Below are positions 35,555-44,717 of a stretch of DNA of 64,000 bases, piece after piece. Location: contig NZ_CP096115.1 in NCBI RefSeq assembly GCF_024662215.1, forward strand, positions 2,294,001 to 2,358,000. Reading direction: 5' to 3'. Source of the stretch: Methanoplanus endosymbiosus. Lineage in GTDB: Archaea > Halobacteriota > Methanomicrobia > Methanomicrobiales > Methanomicrobiaceae. Under the pieces are notes generated by a model, which saw only the letters and a program-made list of their open reading frames with translations, did not search any database and was not told the origin of the DNA. The position numbers were made by a program, and so were the translations under genes. How positions within the stretch are numbered: the first letter of the stretch is position 1; each line of letters begins with the position of its first letter.

Positions 35555-35563
35555 CCTCTCCTT
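35555..35563 (-). promoter_or_regulatory. Shine-Dalgarno site upstream of dacZ
   Basis: Reads AAGGAGAGG on the minus strand. It is too far from the ATG at 35515 and fits a start at 35548 (ACG) with six bases of spacing, or ATA 35554 directly after it. Confidence 0.5.
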
Positions 35564-35638
35564 ATTGTATGACTGCCAAAATATGGTTGTATTATTATGT
35601 GTAATGTGGTTTTTTGTTTGTCCGGATATTTCCGGGCT

Positions 35639-36505
35639 TCAGATCATCTCTTCTATCAGTTCCGGGATCTCCGACGGCTTTTTCGCAACCGTTATTCCGA
35701 TCTCCTCAAGTCGTCTGATCTTTGATTTTGCATCACCTTCTCCTCCGGCAACGATTGCACCTGCATGCCCCATCCTCTTCTCAGGCGGTGCTGATACTCC
35801 TGCAATATATGCAACTATGGGCAGGTCGGTGTATGATGCACCCTCCTCCTCAAGATTGCCCCCGACTTCGCCGATTAAGACCACAGCCTTTGTCTGACGG
35901 TCATTATCAAACTTCTCAAGAACATCAACAAAAGTCTGGCCAATCACCGGATCGCCTCCGATTCCGACAATGCTGCTCTGCCCTATGCCGGCCCTTGAGA
36001 GTTCATTGACAACCTCGTAGGTGAGGGTTCCGCTTCTCGAAATTATTCCGGTATTTCCCGGCATTGCAAGATGTGCCGGCATGATGCCGAGTTTTATTTC
36101 TCCGGGTGAGAGAATTCCCGGGCAGTTTGGCCCGATTACGCTGCACCCTTCCATCTTTGCATATGATATGGCACACATAGCATCATGGACCGGTATATGT
36201 TCGGTGATTGCAACTACGGTCTCTATGCCGTTGTATGCTGCTTCCATTATTGAATCCCCGGCTGCGAACGCCGGTACAAAGAGTACGCTTACCTCTGCGT
36301 CATGCTCTGTCAGAGCTTCCCGTACTGAGTTGTACACCGGAACTCCGTTCACTTCCTGTCCGCCCTTTCCGGGGGTAACTCCTGCAACGACTCCTCTTCC
36401 GCCCACCTCATCGGCGTAGCGGTTCATGAGATCTATATGAAATGCACCCTGCTTTCCGGTTGCACCCTGCACTATCACAGGGGTATTTTTATCTCCGTAT
36501 ATCAT
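35639..36505 (-). CDS. sucD: Succinyl-CoA synthetase (ADP-forming) alpha subunit
   Basis: CoA-binding subunit, 288 residues. It begins with VIVQGATGKQGAFHIDLM, has GPNCPGILSPGE and a GIISRSGTLTYEVVNELS segment, and ends with the phospho-His region RMGHAGAIVAGGEGDAKSK (His of GHAGA). It overlaps sucC by 4 nt. With the upstream kor genes it forms the succinate to 2-oxoglutarate branch of the partial reductive TCA pathway. Confidence 0.96.
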   Translation of the reverse strand: MIYGDKNTPVIVQGATGKQGAFHIDLMNRYADEVGGRGVVAGVTPGKGGQEVNGVPVYNSVREALTEHDAEVSVLFVPAFAAGDSIMEAAYNGIETVVAITEHIPVHDAMCAISYAKMEGCSVIGPNCPGILSPGEIKLGIMPAHLAMPGNTGIISRSGTLTYEVVNELSRAGIGQSSIVGIGGDPVIGQTFVDVLEKFDNDRQTKAVVLIGEVGGNLEEEGASYTDLPIVAYIAGVSAPPEKRMGHAGAIVAGGEGDAKSKIRRLEEIGITVAKKPSEIPELIEEMI

Positions 36506-37590
36506 TCTTCTGCAACCTCCACAGCGGTTTTTACGGCATCTTCCATGGTGTCAGGCATATCATAGCCCTTCTCCTTAAGCATCTCTCTTCCGGCATGCTC
36601 GTTTGTCCCTGCAAGGCGGACAACAACCTTCTGCGGCACACCTGCATCTATGATTCCGGCAGCGACTTCGTCACATCTTGTAATGCCGCCAAGCAGGTTT
36701 ACTACTATAACTTTCACACCCGGCATCTCAGATACAAGCTGTACTGCATTGCAGACTCTGTCACGGGCCGCTCCTCCGCCTACATCGAGGAAGTTTGCGG
36801 CCTTTCCGCCGTAATATTCAATAAGATCAAGGGTGGACATGGTAAGTCCTGCACCGTTTCCGATAACTCCGATTGAACCTTCCAGTTCGACATATGAAAA
36901 TCCAAACTCTTCTGCCCTTCTTTCCCGGTCTGTAAGGTCACGGTTTACCTTTATGCCCTGTCTGTAGAGGGCATTGTCATCAATTACAAGTTTGGCATCT
37001 GCGGCATAGATGCCCTTCTCTGTGACAACCAGTGGATTTATCTCTGCCAGCAGTGCATCCTTCTCGCAGAATACCCTGTACAGTGAATTTATTACCGGGG
37101 CTAACTCCTTTGGTGCGTCCTTCAGTAGCCTTCTCATCATGAATGACGGTATTTCATGAAGAATCGGGGTTATTCTTACGGTCTGGATGGCATCCGGATT
37201 TGTCCTTGCTGTCTCCTCAATCTCAACTCCTCCGTCTGAGGAGAAGAGAATAACAGGTATCTTTTTTGAACGGTCAATTGTGATGCTGACGTAATATTCC
37301 TTTAAGATTGGAAGTTTCTCTTCTATGAGGATCTTTTCAACCGGAATTCCCTTTATTTCCTTTGTAAAGAGTTTTGATGCCTCCTGCATGGCATCCCCGG
37401 TTTTTGTTATGATGATGCCGCCGGCCTTGCCCCTTCCTCCGACATCGATCTGTGCCTTTAAGACTATCTCATCGCCGAATTCCTTCTCACGTCCGTCTAT
37501 CTCACCGGCTTTTGTTACTGTATATCCTTTCGCTACCGGAATGTTATATTCCCTGAAAATATCCTTCGCTTCGTATTCAAGCAGTTTCAA
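36502..37590 (-). CDS. sucC: Succinyl-CoA synthetase (ADP-forming) beta subunit
   Basis: ATP-grasp subunit, 362 residues. It starts KLLEYEAKDIFREYNIPVAKG, has KAQIDVGGRGKAGGI and the C-terminal NLLGGITRCDEVAAGI and ANFLDVGGGA. The start overlaps the korC stop by 4 nt and its stop overlaps sucD, giving a tightly coupled block. Confidence 0.96.
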   Translation of the reverse strand: MKLLEYEAKDIFREYNIPVAKGYTVTKAGEIDGREKEFGDEIVLKAQIDVGGRGKAGGIIITKTGDAMQEASKLFTKEIKGIPVEKILIEEKLPILKEYYVSITIDRSKKIPVILFSSDGGVEIEETARTNPDAIQTVRITPILHEIPSFMMRRLLKDAPKELAPVINSLYRVFCEKDALLAEINPLVVTEKGIYAADAKLVIDDNALYRQGIKVNRDLTDRERRAEEFGFSYVELEGSIGVIGNGAGLTMSTLDLIEYYGGKAANFLDVGGGAARDRVCNAVQLVSEMPGVKVIVVNLLGGITRCDEVAAGIIDAGVPQKVVVRLAGTNEHAGREMLKEKGYDMPDTMEDAVKTAVEVAEE

Positions 37591-38129
37591 TCGAGAACTC
37601 CTCCTCTGTCAATTATTTCAAATCCTGCATTCAGTGCCTTTAAGTTGAGCTGTTCTGTTCCTTTGGGCACGCTGTCAAGCACTGCCATCTCAATTGCCTC
37701 CCTGCTCACAACGCCTGTTGCTGCCACAAGACTGCCAAGCATTATGATGTTTGCAACGATTGGCCGACCAAGGCTCTTCTTGGCTTCTTCGGTTGCAGGT
37801 ATCTCAAAGTACTTACAGTCCGGCCTTGAGAAGACAAGCCCGGAGTCGATGAGCATACAGTCAGTCTGCTCTGCTTTTGTCCCGTATTTGTCATACCCCT
37901 GCTGTGACATTATCACATAAATGTCCGGGTTGCTCACCTTTGGGTATAATATCTCATCGTCATCTATGATGTCCGCACTCATGGAAGCGCCGCCCCTGGC
38001 TTCCGGGCCGTACACCTGTGTCTGGACTGCAAATTTTTCATCATAGATTGCCGCTGCTTTCCCAAGAATTACGGCGGAGAGGATTATCCCCTGTCCTCCG
38101 AATCCTGAAAAGAGAATCTCATGCCTCAT
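37587..38129 (-). CDS. korC: 2-oxoglutarate:ferredoxin oxidoreductase gamma subunit
   Basis: A 180-residue gamma domain: GFGGQGIILSAVILGKAAA near the N-terminus and TQVYGPEARGGASMSADIII-like segment around 38-57. It completes the KorDABC enzyme that carboxylates succinyl-CoA reductively. It overlaps korB by one base and sucC by 4 nt. Confidence 0.95.
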   Translation of the reverse strand: MRHEILFSGFGGQGIILSAVILGKAAAIYDEKFAVQTQVYGPEARGGASMSADIIDDDEILYPKVSNPDIYVIMSQQGYDKYGTKAEQTDCMLIDSGLVFSRPDCKYFEIPATEEAKKSLGRPIVANIIMLGSLVAATGVVSREAIEMAVLDSVPKGTEQLNLKALNAGFEIIDRGGVLD

Positions 38130-38923
38130 TACTTTGGCACCCCCATTGCAGGTTTATTCCGGTTGACAAACTCACCTACTGTGAATCGCTCTGCCGGAAT
38201 TTCTTCTCCGATCTCCTCCATTCTTCTCTTTTTTGAGAGCAGGAGCGCATTTGTTCTCATATACTCAAGCATATCTGAGGCCGTCCTCAGTTTGTTTCTT
38301 CTGCCGTATGAGGTGGGGCACTGTGTTATTGATTCGATGAATGACAGACCGGGTTTTTCAAGGCCGGTTTTAATCGCATCGGAAAGCTGCTTGACATGGT
38401 ATGCTGTCCAGCGTGCAGAGTAGTTTGCACCTGCGGCTGCTGCAAGTTCTGCCAGGTCAAAGGCAGGTTCATGAGCGCCGTAAGGGGTTGTGGTGGAATA
38501 TTTTCCTTCCGGCGTGCACGGGCTTCCCTGCCCGCCTGTCATCCCGTAGATCATATTGTTTATGCAGATGACTGTCATGTCAATATTTCTCCGGCAGGCA
38601 TGAATGAAGTGGTTTCCGCCTATTGCAGAGAGATCCCCGTCGCCTGTGAATACAACCACATTCAGCTCCGGTTTTGCCATCTTTACTCCGGTGGCAAAGG
38701 CGAGTGCACGCCCGTGGGTGGTATGCAGGGAATCGGTTGAGATGTATCCTGATGCACGTGATGAGCATCCGATTCCGGATACAAATACTGTGTCGTCTAT
38801 CTCCCAGCCCATCTGTGTGACTGCGCTTAGTGTGCAGTTTATGACTGTGCCGTTTCCGCACCCTGTGCAGTATATATGCGGAAGCCGATCCTGCCTCAGC
38901 CAGTCCTTTATCTTACTGCTCAC
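38129..38923 (-). CDS. korB: 2-oxoglutarate:ferredoxin oxidoreductase beta subunit
   Basis: Thiamine-diphosphate-binding subunit, 264 residues. It has IYCTGCGNGTVINC, a VSGIGCSSRASGY loop and the TPP-binding GDGDLSAIGGNHFIHACRRN (about residues 94-113), then NMIYGMTGGQ. It overlaps korA by 4 nt. Confidence 0.96.
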   Translation of the reverse strand: MSSKIKDWLRQDRLPHIYCTGCGNGTVINCTLSAVTQMGWEIDDTVFVSGIGCSSRASGYISTDSLHTTHGRALAFATGVKMAKPELNVVVFTGDGDLSAIGGNHFIHACRRNIDMTVICINNMIYGMTGGQGSPCTPEGKYSTTTPYGAHEPAFDLAELAAAAGANYSARWTAYHVKQLSDAIKTGLEKPGLSFIESITQCPTSYGRRNKLRTASDMLEYMRTNALLLSKKRRMEEIGEEIPAERFTVGEFVNRNKPAMGVPK

Positions 38924-40020
38924 AGGTATTCCTCCATTGCCTTCATGAGTTCATCCGGCGTGTGCATCTCACCGCCAATCTTTGGTACAGAGAGAACCGG
39001 CACATTGGTATTCTTCTTAACCTCGCCTGCGATCTGGCCGAGGTTCATCTCCGGGACTATGAAGACCTTTGCATTGGCAAATTCTGCCAGTGCATGATCC
39101 GGAAACGGCCAGACCATTCTCATATTGAGATGCCCTATCAGGATGTCATCTCTCTCCTTCATCAGCTGCCTGACCGTTCGTGTGGCAGGGCCGTATGTGA
39201 CAAAGACGATCTCAGCAGAGGTATTGACGAGGTCAAAGTCTGCAATCTCCTCTTTTTTCGACTCTATCTTATCCCTGAGCCTTTGTACCAGATCTGCATG
39301 AACTGTACAGTCTGTGGCATCCGGATATCCCCTTGTGTCATGGGTAAGTCCTGTCACGTGGGTCCTGTAGCCTTTTCCAAACTCCGGAAATCCCGGCACT
39401 CCGTCTTCTTCCGGTTCAAAAGGCAGCATCCCTTCCTTTAAGGGTTTACGTGGTATGATCTCCACAGAGTCGGGGATGGTTATCTTCTCCCTCATATGAC
39501 CTATTGTCTCATCTGACATCAGGAATACAGGACATCTGAACCTGTCGGCAAGATTGAATGCCTTCACTGTAAGGTCAAACATCTCCTGAACAGTTGATGG
39601 TGTTAGTGCGATTATCGAATAATCGCCGTGAGATCCATATCTGCACTGCATCATGTCGCCCTGTGCCGACATTGTGGGCTGTCCTGTTGAAGGGCCGCCC
39701 CTCTGGATGTTAACTACCACAAGTGGTGTCTCAGTCATGACGGCATATCCGAGATTCTCCATCATAAGGGAGAATCCCGGCCCGCTTGTCGCTGTCATTG
39801 CCCTTGCTCCGGTCCATGATGCGCCTATTACCGCGGATATGCTGGCAATCTCGTCCTCCATCTGAATGAATGTCCTCTCCATTTTTGGAAGGCGCAGTGC
39901 CATCTGTTCAGCAACTTCTGTCGATGGTGTTATCGGGTAACCACCGAAAAAGTCGCATCCGGCAGCGAGTGCTCCTTCTGCACAGGCATAATTGCCCTGC
40001 ATAAATTCAGTCCGCGTCAA
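38920..40020 (-). CDS. korA: 2-oxoglutarate:ferredoxin oxidoreductase alpha subunit
   Basis: A 366-residue alpha subunit: GNYACAEGALAAGCDFFGGY at the N-terminus, TATSGPGFSLMMENLGYAVM, and the MSDETIGHMREKI segment. The GYPITPSTEVAEQMA motif is typical of the KorA/VorA family. It lies between korD and korB with 4-nt overlaps at both ends. Confidence 0.96.
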   Translation of the reverse strand: MTRTEFMQGNYACAEGALAAGCDFFGGYPITPSTEVAEQMALRLPKMERTFIQMEDEIASISAVIGASWTGARAMTATSGPGFSLMMENLGYAVMTETPLVVVNIQRGGPSTGQPTMSAQGDMMQCRYGSHGDYSIIALTPSTVQEMFDLTVKAFNLADRFRCPVFLMSDETIGHMREKITIPDSVEIIPRKPLKEGMLPFEPEEDGVPGFPEFGKGYRTHVTGLTHDTRGYPDATDCTVHADLVQRLRDKIESKKEEIADFDLVNTSAEIVFVTYGPATRTVRQLMKERDDILIGHLNMRMVWPFPDHALAEFANAKVFIVPEMNLGQIAGEVKKNTNVPVLSVPKIGGEMHTPDELMKAMEEYL

Positions 40021-40289
40021 TATTCAATCACCACCTTCTCTGTAAGGCCTTCTGTCTCTTCAACCCATGATATCGCCTGATCCGGACATATGAGCTGGCA
40101 TACTCCGCAGAGCTGCCTGTTATATAAATTCCTCAGCCTGCAGTTTGTGCACCTCTGCGGCCTGTCAAGGACAGGTACAACTATTCCCCTCTCGTTTAGT
40201 TTTTTACCTTCCGTAAATATGCTGTAGGGGCATACTGTCGTGCAGAGGTTGCATCCCTTGCAGCGGGTTTCATCAATTATAAGTTTCAT
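40017..40289 (-). CDS. korD: 2-oxoglutarate:ferredoxin oxidoreductase delta subunit (ferredoxin)
   Basis: A 90-residue iron-sulfur protein, first in the kor-suc operon. Cluster one is canonical (Cys10, 13, 16, 20). The second has Cys47, Cys50, then a 10-residue basic insert (RLRNLYNRQL) before Cys61, Cys64 and Cys68-Pro, so the usual CxxCxxCxxxCP spacing is disrupted. ATG 40289 is preferred, with GGTTGAT seven bases upstream, over TTG 40298. Confidence 0.93.
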   Translation of the reverse strand: MKLIIDETRCKGCNLCTTVCPYSIFTEGKKLNERGIVVPVLDRPQRCTNCRLRNLYNRQLCGVCQLICPDQAISWVEETEGLTEKVVIEY

Positions 40290-40542
40290 CGGTATCAACC
40301 GGTAAGCTGTATATAGTTGTTTATATCATTTATCTGTAAAACTACTAAATATATCCTGATTTCCTATATCTGCACTGTGAAATGTGCTGGGTGTCTCTTC
40401 TTTTTTTATCGTTTTAAGGCTTATATTTGCGCTTAAATCTCTTATTTGATGATATTTCTGAATTTAATTTTGGTTCTGTAAAAAAAAATTTGATTTATTT
40501 GCCGGAAAACCGGGTGCAAAACTCCGTAAAGGTGGTGTGATC
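40290..40542. promoter_or_regulatory. Promoter region of the kor-suc operon
   Basis: A gap of about 250 bp. On the minus strand a TATA-like AACTATATACAG lies near 40310-40321, about 25-30 bp before korD. T-rich runs near 40409-40416 and an A9 run near 40480-40488 may include the end signal of the upstream fumarase transcript. No small gene is evident. Confidence 0.45.
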
Positions 40543-41097
40543 TTAACAGATCTCTCTGAATTTCTCTTCTGCAAGGCCTCTCACATCACTGTACAGGTTG
40601 CCTCTGTGGGCATCCATTGCAACTGTGAGTGGCAGATCCTTAACGTCAATAATCCAGATGGCCTCTGCCATTCCAAGCTCCTCAAAATATACTCCCTTAA
40701 GCTCCATTCTTGATGCCGCAAGCGCGGCGCAGCCACCTGTGAATGCGAGATATACTCCCTTATCTCTCAGTGCCTCTGAGACCTCATCACTCATGCCGCC
40801 CTTGCCTATGAATGCCTTCACACCCTCTTCAGGGAGGAAAGAACAGATATTATTCATGCGTGCCGATGTGGTCGGCCCTGCCGCTATGATCTTATTGTCC
40901 TGAATTACCGGTCCGCAGTGATATATGACAGCACCTTTCGGATCGAAGGGAATGCCGTCTTTCATCATCTCAAGGTGTGCCTCATCTCTTGCTGTATAGA
41001 TAGTGCCGGAGAGAAGGACGTGATCTCCGGCTTTAAGCTTCAGCACTTCCTCTCCAAGAGGTGCTTTGAGCCTGACTGCCTGTTTATCTTCAGTCAT
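40543..41097 (-). CDS. fumB: Fumarate hydratase beta subunit (class I)
   Basis: A 184-residue C-terminal-domain subunit of the two-subunit iron-sulfur fumarase. Diagnostic pieces are LKAGDHVLLSGTIYTARDEAH, GPTTSARMNNICSFL (about residues 75-90), FIGKGGMSDEV and FTGGCAALAA. ATG 41097 is chosen because it overlaps the alpha-subunit stop (ATGA); a longer extension to 41139 lies within the alpha gene. It supplies fumarate to the partial reductive TCA route. Confidence 0.94.
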   Translation of the reverse strand: MTEDKQAVRLKAPLGEEVLKLKAGDHVLLSGTIYTARDEAHLEMMKDGIPFDPKGAVIYHCGPVIQDNKIIAAGPTTSARMNNICSFLPEEGVKAFIGKGGMSDEVSEALRDKGVYLAFTGGCAALAASRMELKGVYFEELGMAEAIWIIDVKDLPLTVAMDAHRGNLYSDVRGLAEEKFREIC

Positions 41098-41918
41098 CAG
41101 AGATTCACCTCTACGGTTGCACGCCGGCAGACCCAGCACTGGACATTTACGGCCACGGGCAGTGATGCCGTATGGCAGTGCTCTGTCTTCACCTTGACTG
41201 CAATTGCCGTAATGTCTCCGCCAAGGCCCATCGGGCCGATGCCGAGTTCATTTACTGCATCGCATAACTCCTGCTCGTATTCGTCCATATCATCAACAGG
41301 CATGAGCAGAGCCTCTTTTGCCAGTGAGGCAACGCCGTCAAAGGTGCTGCCTATACCTATTCCAAGCACTACGGGCGGGCAGGGTTTTCCTCCGGCAAGT
41401 AGCATTGTTTCAGCAACGAATTTTTTAATATTCTTAACTTCTGAAGGCAGCATCATGGCAAGCCTTGAGGAGTTCTCACTGCCGCCGCCTTTTGGCATGG
41501 CGGTTATCGTGAATTTTTCACCTTTCTTTATATGCACTGCCGGAAAACCTGCTCCCGTATTGTCCCCGGAATTTTTTCTGGTTATGGGATCAACTGCATT
41601 TGGTCTTAGGGGAACTCCTGAATTTGCCCTTAACAGACCCTCTAAAATCCCCTCCCGGATGATCTCTCTCTCTTCAAAACCTTCCGGTATTGTGACATAG
41701 AAGATATGCATCCCGGTATCCTGGCATATTGGAATATCTCTCTCTTCTGCCTGTCCGATATTGTCGAGAATATTTCTGTACTCCGCTTTTGCAACGGGAT
41801 TTGTCTCCTTCTCTATTGCAGCGTTCATTGCCCGCAGGAAGTCGTCCGGAAGTCTGACCTCTGCTGTATGTATCGCCTCTTCTGTGGCGGATGCAATCTT
41901 CTCCTTTAAATTATTCAT
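41097..41918 (-). CDS. fumA: Fumarate hydratase alpha subunit (class I)
   Basis: A 273-residue catalytic subunit binding a 4Fe-4S cluster. Features are RDIPICQDTGMHIFYVTIPEG (cluster Cys in CQDTG), a KGGGSENSSRLAMM segment and the later Cys-containing GGKPCPPVVLGIGIGSTFDG and VNVQCWVCRRA. It is co-transcribed with the beta subunit and lies upstream of the kor-suc block. Confidence 0.94.
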   Translation of the reverse strand: MNNLKEKIASATEEAIHTAEVRLPDDFLRAMNAAIEKETNPVAKAEYRNILDNIGQAEERDIPICQDTGMHIFYVTIPEGFEEREIIREGILEGLLRANSGVPLRPNAVDPITRKNSGDNTGAGFPAVHIKKGEKFTITAMPKGGGSENSSRLAMMLPSEVKNIKKFVAETMLLAGGKPCPPVVLGIGIGSTFDGVASLAKEALLMPVDDMDEYEQELCDAVNELGIGPMGLGGDITAIAVKVKTEHCHTASLPVAVNVQCWVCRRATVEVNL

Positions 41919-42002
41919 GTTATCACTTTACTGATTCTGTAATTTTTCCGGTAAAATATGTATGGCACTGCGCTCTTCTGGGACCTGCATCTCCGGGAGT
42001 CT

Positions 42003-42272
42003 CTAAATTATCCGTTTATGTCTTAGGAATATCAAAATAAATACTGCTGCAATGCTGAAGATTATTGCACCCAGAAGAATTTCAAGTTCTTTGGAAAAGG
42101 CAATGTCGAGTTTTTTATCCGGGTCCGGATCATCTGCCGGATTCTGGTATTCATTACTCCCGATTCGGTCAGAGACATAGATGTATGATGTAAAAAATAG
42201 AATGACAACAGCAATTAAAAGAAGCACCGTTGCCAGAAATGGCAGGCCCAAAGCAGATTTTTTCTTCTTCAC
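42003..42272 (-). CDS. Small membrane protein, unknown
   Basis: An 89-residue protein with a Lys-rich N-terminus, two hydrophobic helices (about 8-31 and 64-84) and a short Asp/Pro-rich loop (NPADDPDPDKK) between them. No family recognised. It starts at a proper ATG, and the charge distribution fits a real two-span protein. Function cannot be inferred from the neighbours (fumarase, L10e). Confidence 0.6.
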   Translation of the reverse strand: MKKKKSALGLPFLATVLLLIAVVILFFTSYIYVSDRIGSNEYQNPADDPDPDKKLDIAFSKELEILLGAIIFSIAAVFILIFLRHKRII

Positions 42273-42431
42273 AGATACTCACGAATTATTCTATATTAAT
42301 TCTGGTATATCTGCATTCCTTCTGGGAACTTTTGGCCTGAAGGGAAATAATCCCCATAACGGTGATCTTAATTATTCTGAATATTATAATTTGGGATATA
42401 AAAAATATATCTGTTTATATTATCCCTGTAT

Positions 42432-42944
42432 TCAGGCTTGAGCAGGTCTTTCGATTACAATTCTCGTTGGTGTCGGGAGTTTGTACCCGGCAGTCTTGAG
42501 ACTCTTCTTGGCTTTATCAGCCATTGCATCGGAGGTGTAGATTGTAAAGACTTTCTGTCCTGACTGTACACGTGCTGCTGTACCTACTGCTTTTCCGAAT
42601 GCCGATCTCATACCTTCAGAAACACGGTCCGCACCTGCACCTGTTGCCTGCTTGTTCTCGCGGAGAACCTGGTGTGGGTATGTTCTGAGCTTGAAATGAT
42701 AGTTCATCCTTCCAATCTCCCTCTGAAGTTTACGGTTCACTGACATACGTGCTGCTTCAAGAGCCTTGTGCTGAATCTGGCATGATTCATCAGCAATTAT
42801 TGATACTCTTACTGGGAACTCTGCTTTTGTATTGCCCATGTCGAACTGGACTACCTTTGATCCGGGCACACCTCCCATATACTCGCGCCTTGTATATGCT
42901 CTCTTGGAGATTGCCCTGTACATTTTTGCGGGTTTTCGAACCAT
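42432..42944 (-). CDS. rpl10e: 50S ribosomal protein L10e (L16 family)
   Basis: A 170-residue archaeal L10e: starts [20 protein letters not shown], has [20 protein letters not shown] and [20 protein letters not shown], the loop near the peptidyl transferase centre and A-site tRNA. It is a solitary gene with AGGAGTG upstream and a TATA-like TTTTTTATAG on the minus strand near 42972-42981. Confidence 0.96.
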   Translation of the reverse strand: MVRKPAKMYRAISKRAYTRREYMGGVPGSKVVQFDMGNTKAEFPVRVSIIADESCQIQHKALEAARMSVNRKLQREIGRMNYHFKLRTYPHQVLRENKQATGAGADRVSEGMRSAFGKAVGTAARVQSGQKVFTIYTSDAMADKAKKSLKTAGYKLPTPTRIVIERPAQA

Positions 42945-43017
42945 TGCTGAACACTCCTGAATTACTAAATGTGCTATAAAAAATGGGGATGTATCATAAT
43001 AAAATTAACTATATACG

Positions 43018-43785
43018 TTAATGTTCCTGCGGGTTATCACTGATTTGTGAGAGTATGTACTTTCTCAGCCGGATAAATTCGGGATCTGTTCTCTCTCTTT
43101 TCTTTCCTTCCGGAAGATCGATCTCAACTATCTCCCTGATTCTTCCCGGTCTTGTGCCAAGGATCACCACTCTGTCTGAAAGAAATACAGCCTCATCAAC
43201 GCTGTGCGTTACAAAAATGACTGTCTTTCTGGTCTTTTCATGTATGTCTAAGAGTTCGTGCTGCATCCTGTTTCTGGTCTGTGCATCAAGGGCACCGAAA
43301 GGCTCATCCATCAGGAGAAGTTTGGGCGCGTTTGCAAGTGCCCTTGCAATGGCGACCCTCTGCCTCATGCCTCCTGATAGTTCATGGGGGTAGGAATTTT
43401 CAAATCCCTCAAGGTTTACTATATCAATATATTCAGCAGCTCTCTCTCTTCGCTCTTCTTTTCCGATTCCCTTCATCTCAGGGCCGAATGCAATATTGTC
43501 AATTATATTCAGCCATGGGAAGAGGGAATATTCCTGAAAGACCATTCCTCTTTCAGGGTCAGGCCCCTGTATCTTATTGCCCTCAAGCAGAATTTCTCCT
43601 GAAGTGGGTTCTTCAAGGCCGGCTATTATCCTTAACAATGTTGTCTTGCCGCATCCTGAAGGTCCTACCAGTGATATGAACTCCTCCTTTTCAATGTCAA
43701 GGTTTATACTGTCCAGTGCTGTGAGGGGTTTTACACCCTCCTTTGAGAATTTTTTATTGAGGTTTTTTACTGATAAAAATGCCAT
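43018..43785 (-). CDS. ABC transporter ATP-binding protein (nitrate/sulfonate/taurine type)
   Basis: A 255-residue ATPase: Walker A GPSGCGKTTLLR (about residues 40-51), Q-loop MVFQEYSLFPWLN, signature LSGGMRQRVAIARAL and Walker B LLLMDEPFGALDA with H-loop VTHSVDEAVFL. This matches the SsuB/TauB/NrtD group. Last gene of an operon with a permease and a binding lipoprotein. Confidence 0.94.
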   Translation of the reverse strand: MAFLSVKNLNKKFSKEGVKPLTALDSINLDIEKEEFISLVGPSGCGKTTLLRIIAGLEEPTSGEILLEGNKIQGPDPERGMVFQEYSLFPWLNIIDNIAFGPEMKGIGKEERRERAAEYIDIVNLEGFENSYPHELSGGMRQRVAIARALANAPKLLLMDEPFGALDAQTRNRMQHELLDIHEKTRKTVIFVTHSVDEAVFLSDRVVILGTRPGRIREIVEIDLPEGKKRERTDPEFIRLRKYILSQISDNPQEH

Positions 43786-44583
43786 TTACATCCCCTCTTC
43801 CATCCATTTCAGCATCTCTCTGTTGACATAATACCTGAAGAGAAGATCAATCGCAAGGCCGATAAAACCTAATACAAGCATATATACGACAACGCTCGGC
43901 ATCTGGTGGAGATTGTAATATGTCCAGAGATTCTTTCCAAGACCGTATTTTCCGCTTCCTGCACCAAATATCTCTGCTGCTACAAGGCACATCCAGCCTA
44001 CACCCATTGCAATTCTTATCCCGGAAATTATTGACGGCACTGCTGATGGGAATGCAATTTTTCTGATAAGTGTTATATTGTTGGTGCAGCCAAGAACCTT
44101 TCCGGCTTCAATAAACACTTTTGGGACATTGCGAAATCCCGTATAAGTGTTGATCATTATCGGGAATACAGCACCTATGAATATTATAAATCCTGCGGCA
44201 ATATCTGTCAGGCCAAACCAGATGATTGCAAACGGAATCCATGCAAGCGGTGGTATTGGTCTTAATATCTCTATTATAGGGTTTAGGGCAGAGTCTGCAT
44301 CCTTAAACCATCCCATGAGTATCCCCACCGGAATTCCGACTAACAGTGCTGCAATCATTCCTATGAAGAAATGGAGCATACTGTAAAGGAAGTCCTCAAA
44401 GAGAGTCCCTTTTGGGCCGAATATTGTCATATATCCTGCTTCAAGGACATCGGTGAAGGAAGGAAGGAAAAATTTGTTGCCTACGATAAAAACAGCAACA
44501 GCCTGCCATATTAAAATGATGGCAATTATAGTCCCAACCGGAAGGAGCAGTTTTTTACTGGTTAATTTTTTCTTAATATTCAT
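43786..44583 (-). CDS. ABC transporter permease (SsuC/TauC type)
   Basis: A 265-residue BPD-type permease with about six membrane segments and the ATPase-contacting EAA region ROUGHLY at residues 160-180 (VFIEAGKVLGCTNNITLIRK). The ending VNREMLKWMEEGM is typical of nitrate/sulfonate permeases. One base from the ATPase gene; 134 bp from the binding protein. Confidence 0.93.
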   Translation of the reverse strand: MNIKKKLTSKKLLLPVGTIIAIILIWQAVAVFIVGNKFFLPSFTDVLEAGYMTIFGPKGTLFEDFLYSMLHFFIGMIAALLVGIPVGILMGWFKDADSALNPIIEILRPIPPLAWIPFAIIWFGLTDIAAGFIIFIGAVFPIMINTYTGFRNVPKVFIEAGKVLGCTNNITLIRKIAFPSAVPSIISGIRIAMGVGWMCLVAAEIFGAGSGKYGLGKNLWTYYNLHQMPSVVVYMLVLGFIGLAIDLLFRYYVNREMLKWMEEGM

Positions 44584-44717
44584 CTATAGAACCTATCCAT
44601 TAGCGGCGGGGTGCATTTTCATTAACTGTATATGTAACAGTGATGCACAAAAAACATTTATCCCAGATATTTGTGTCCGGGTGATAAAAAAAATATTTGT
44701 CTGATTGTCAGACTTCT

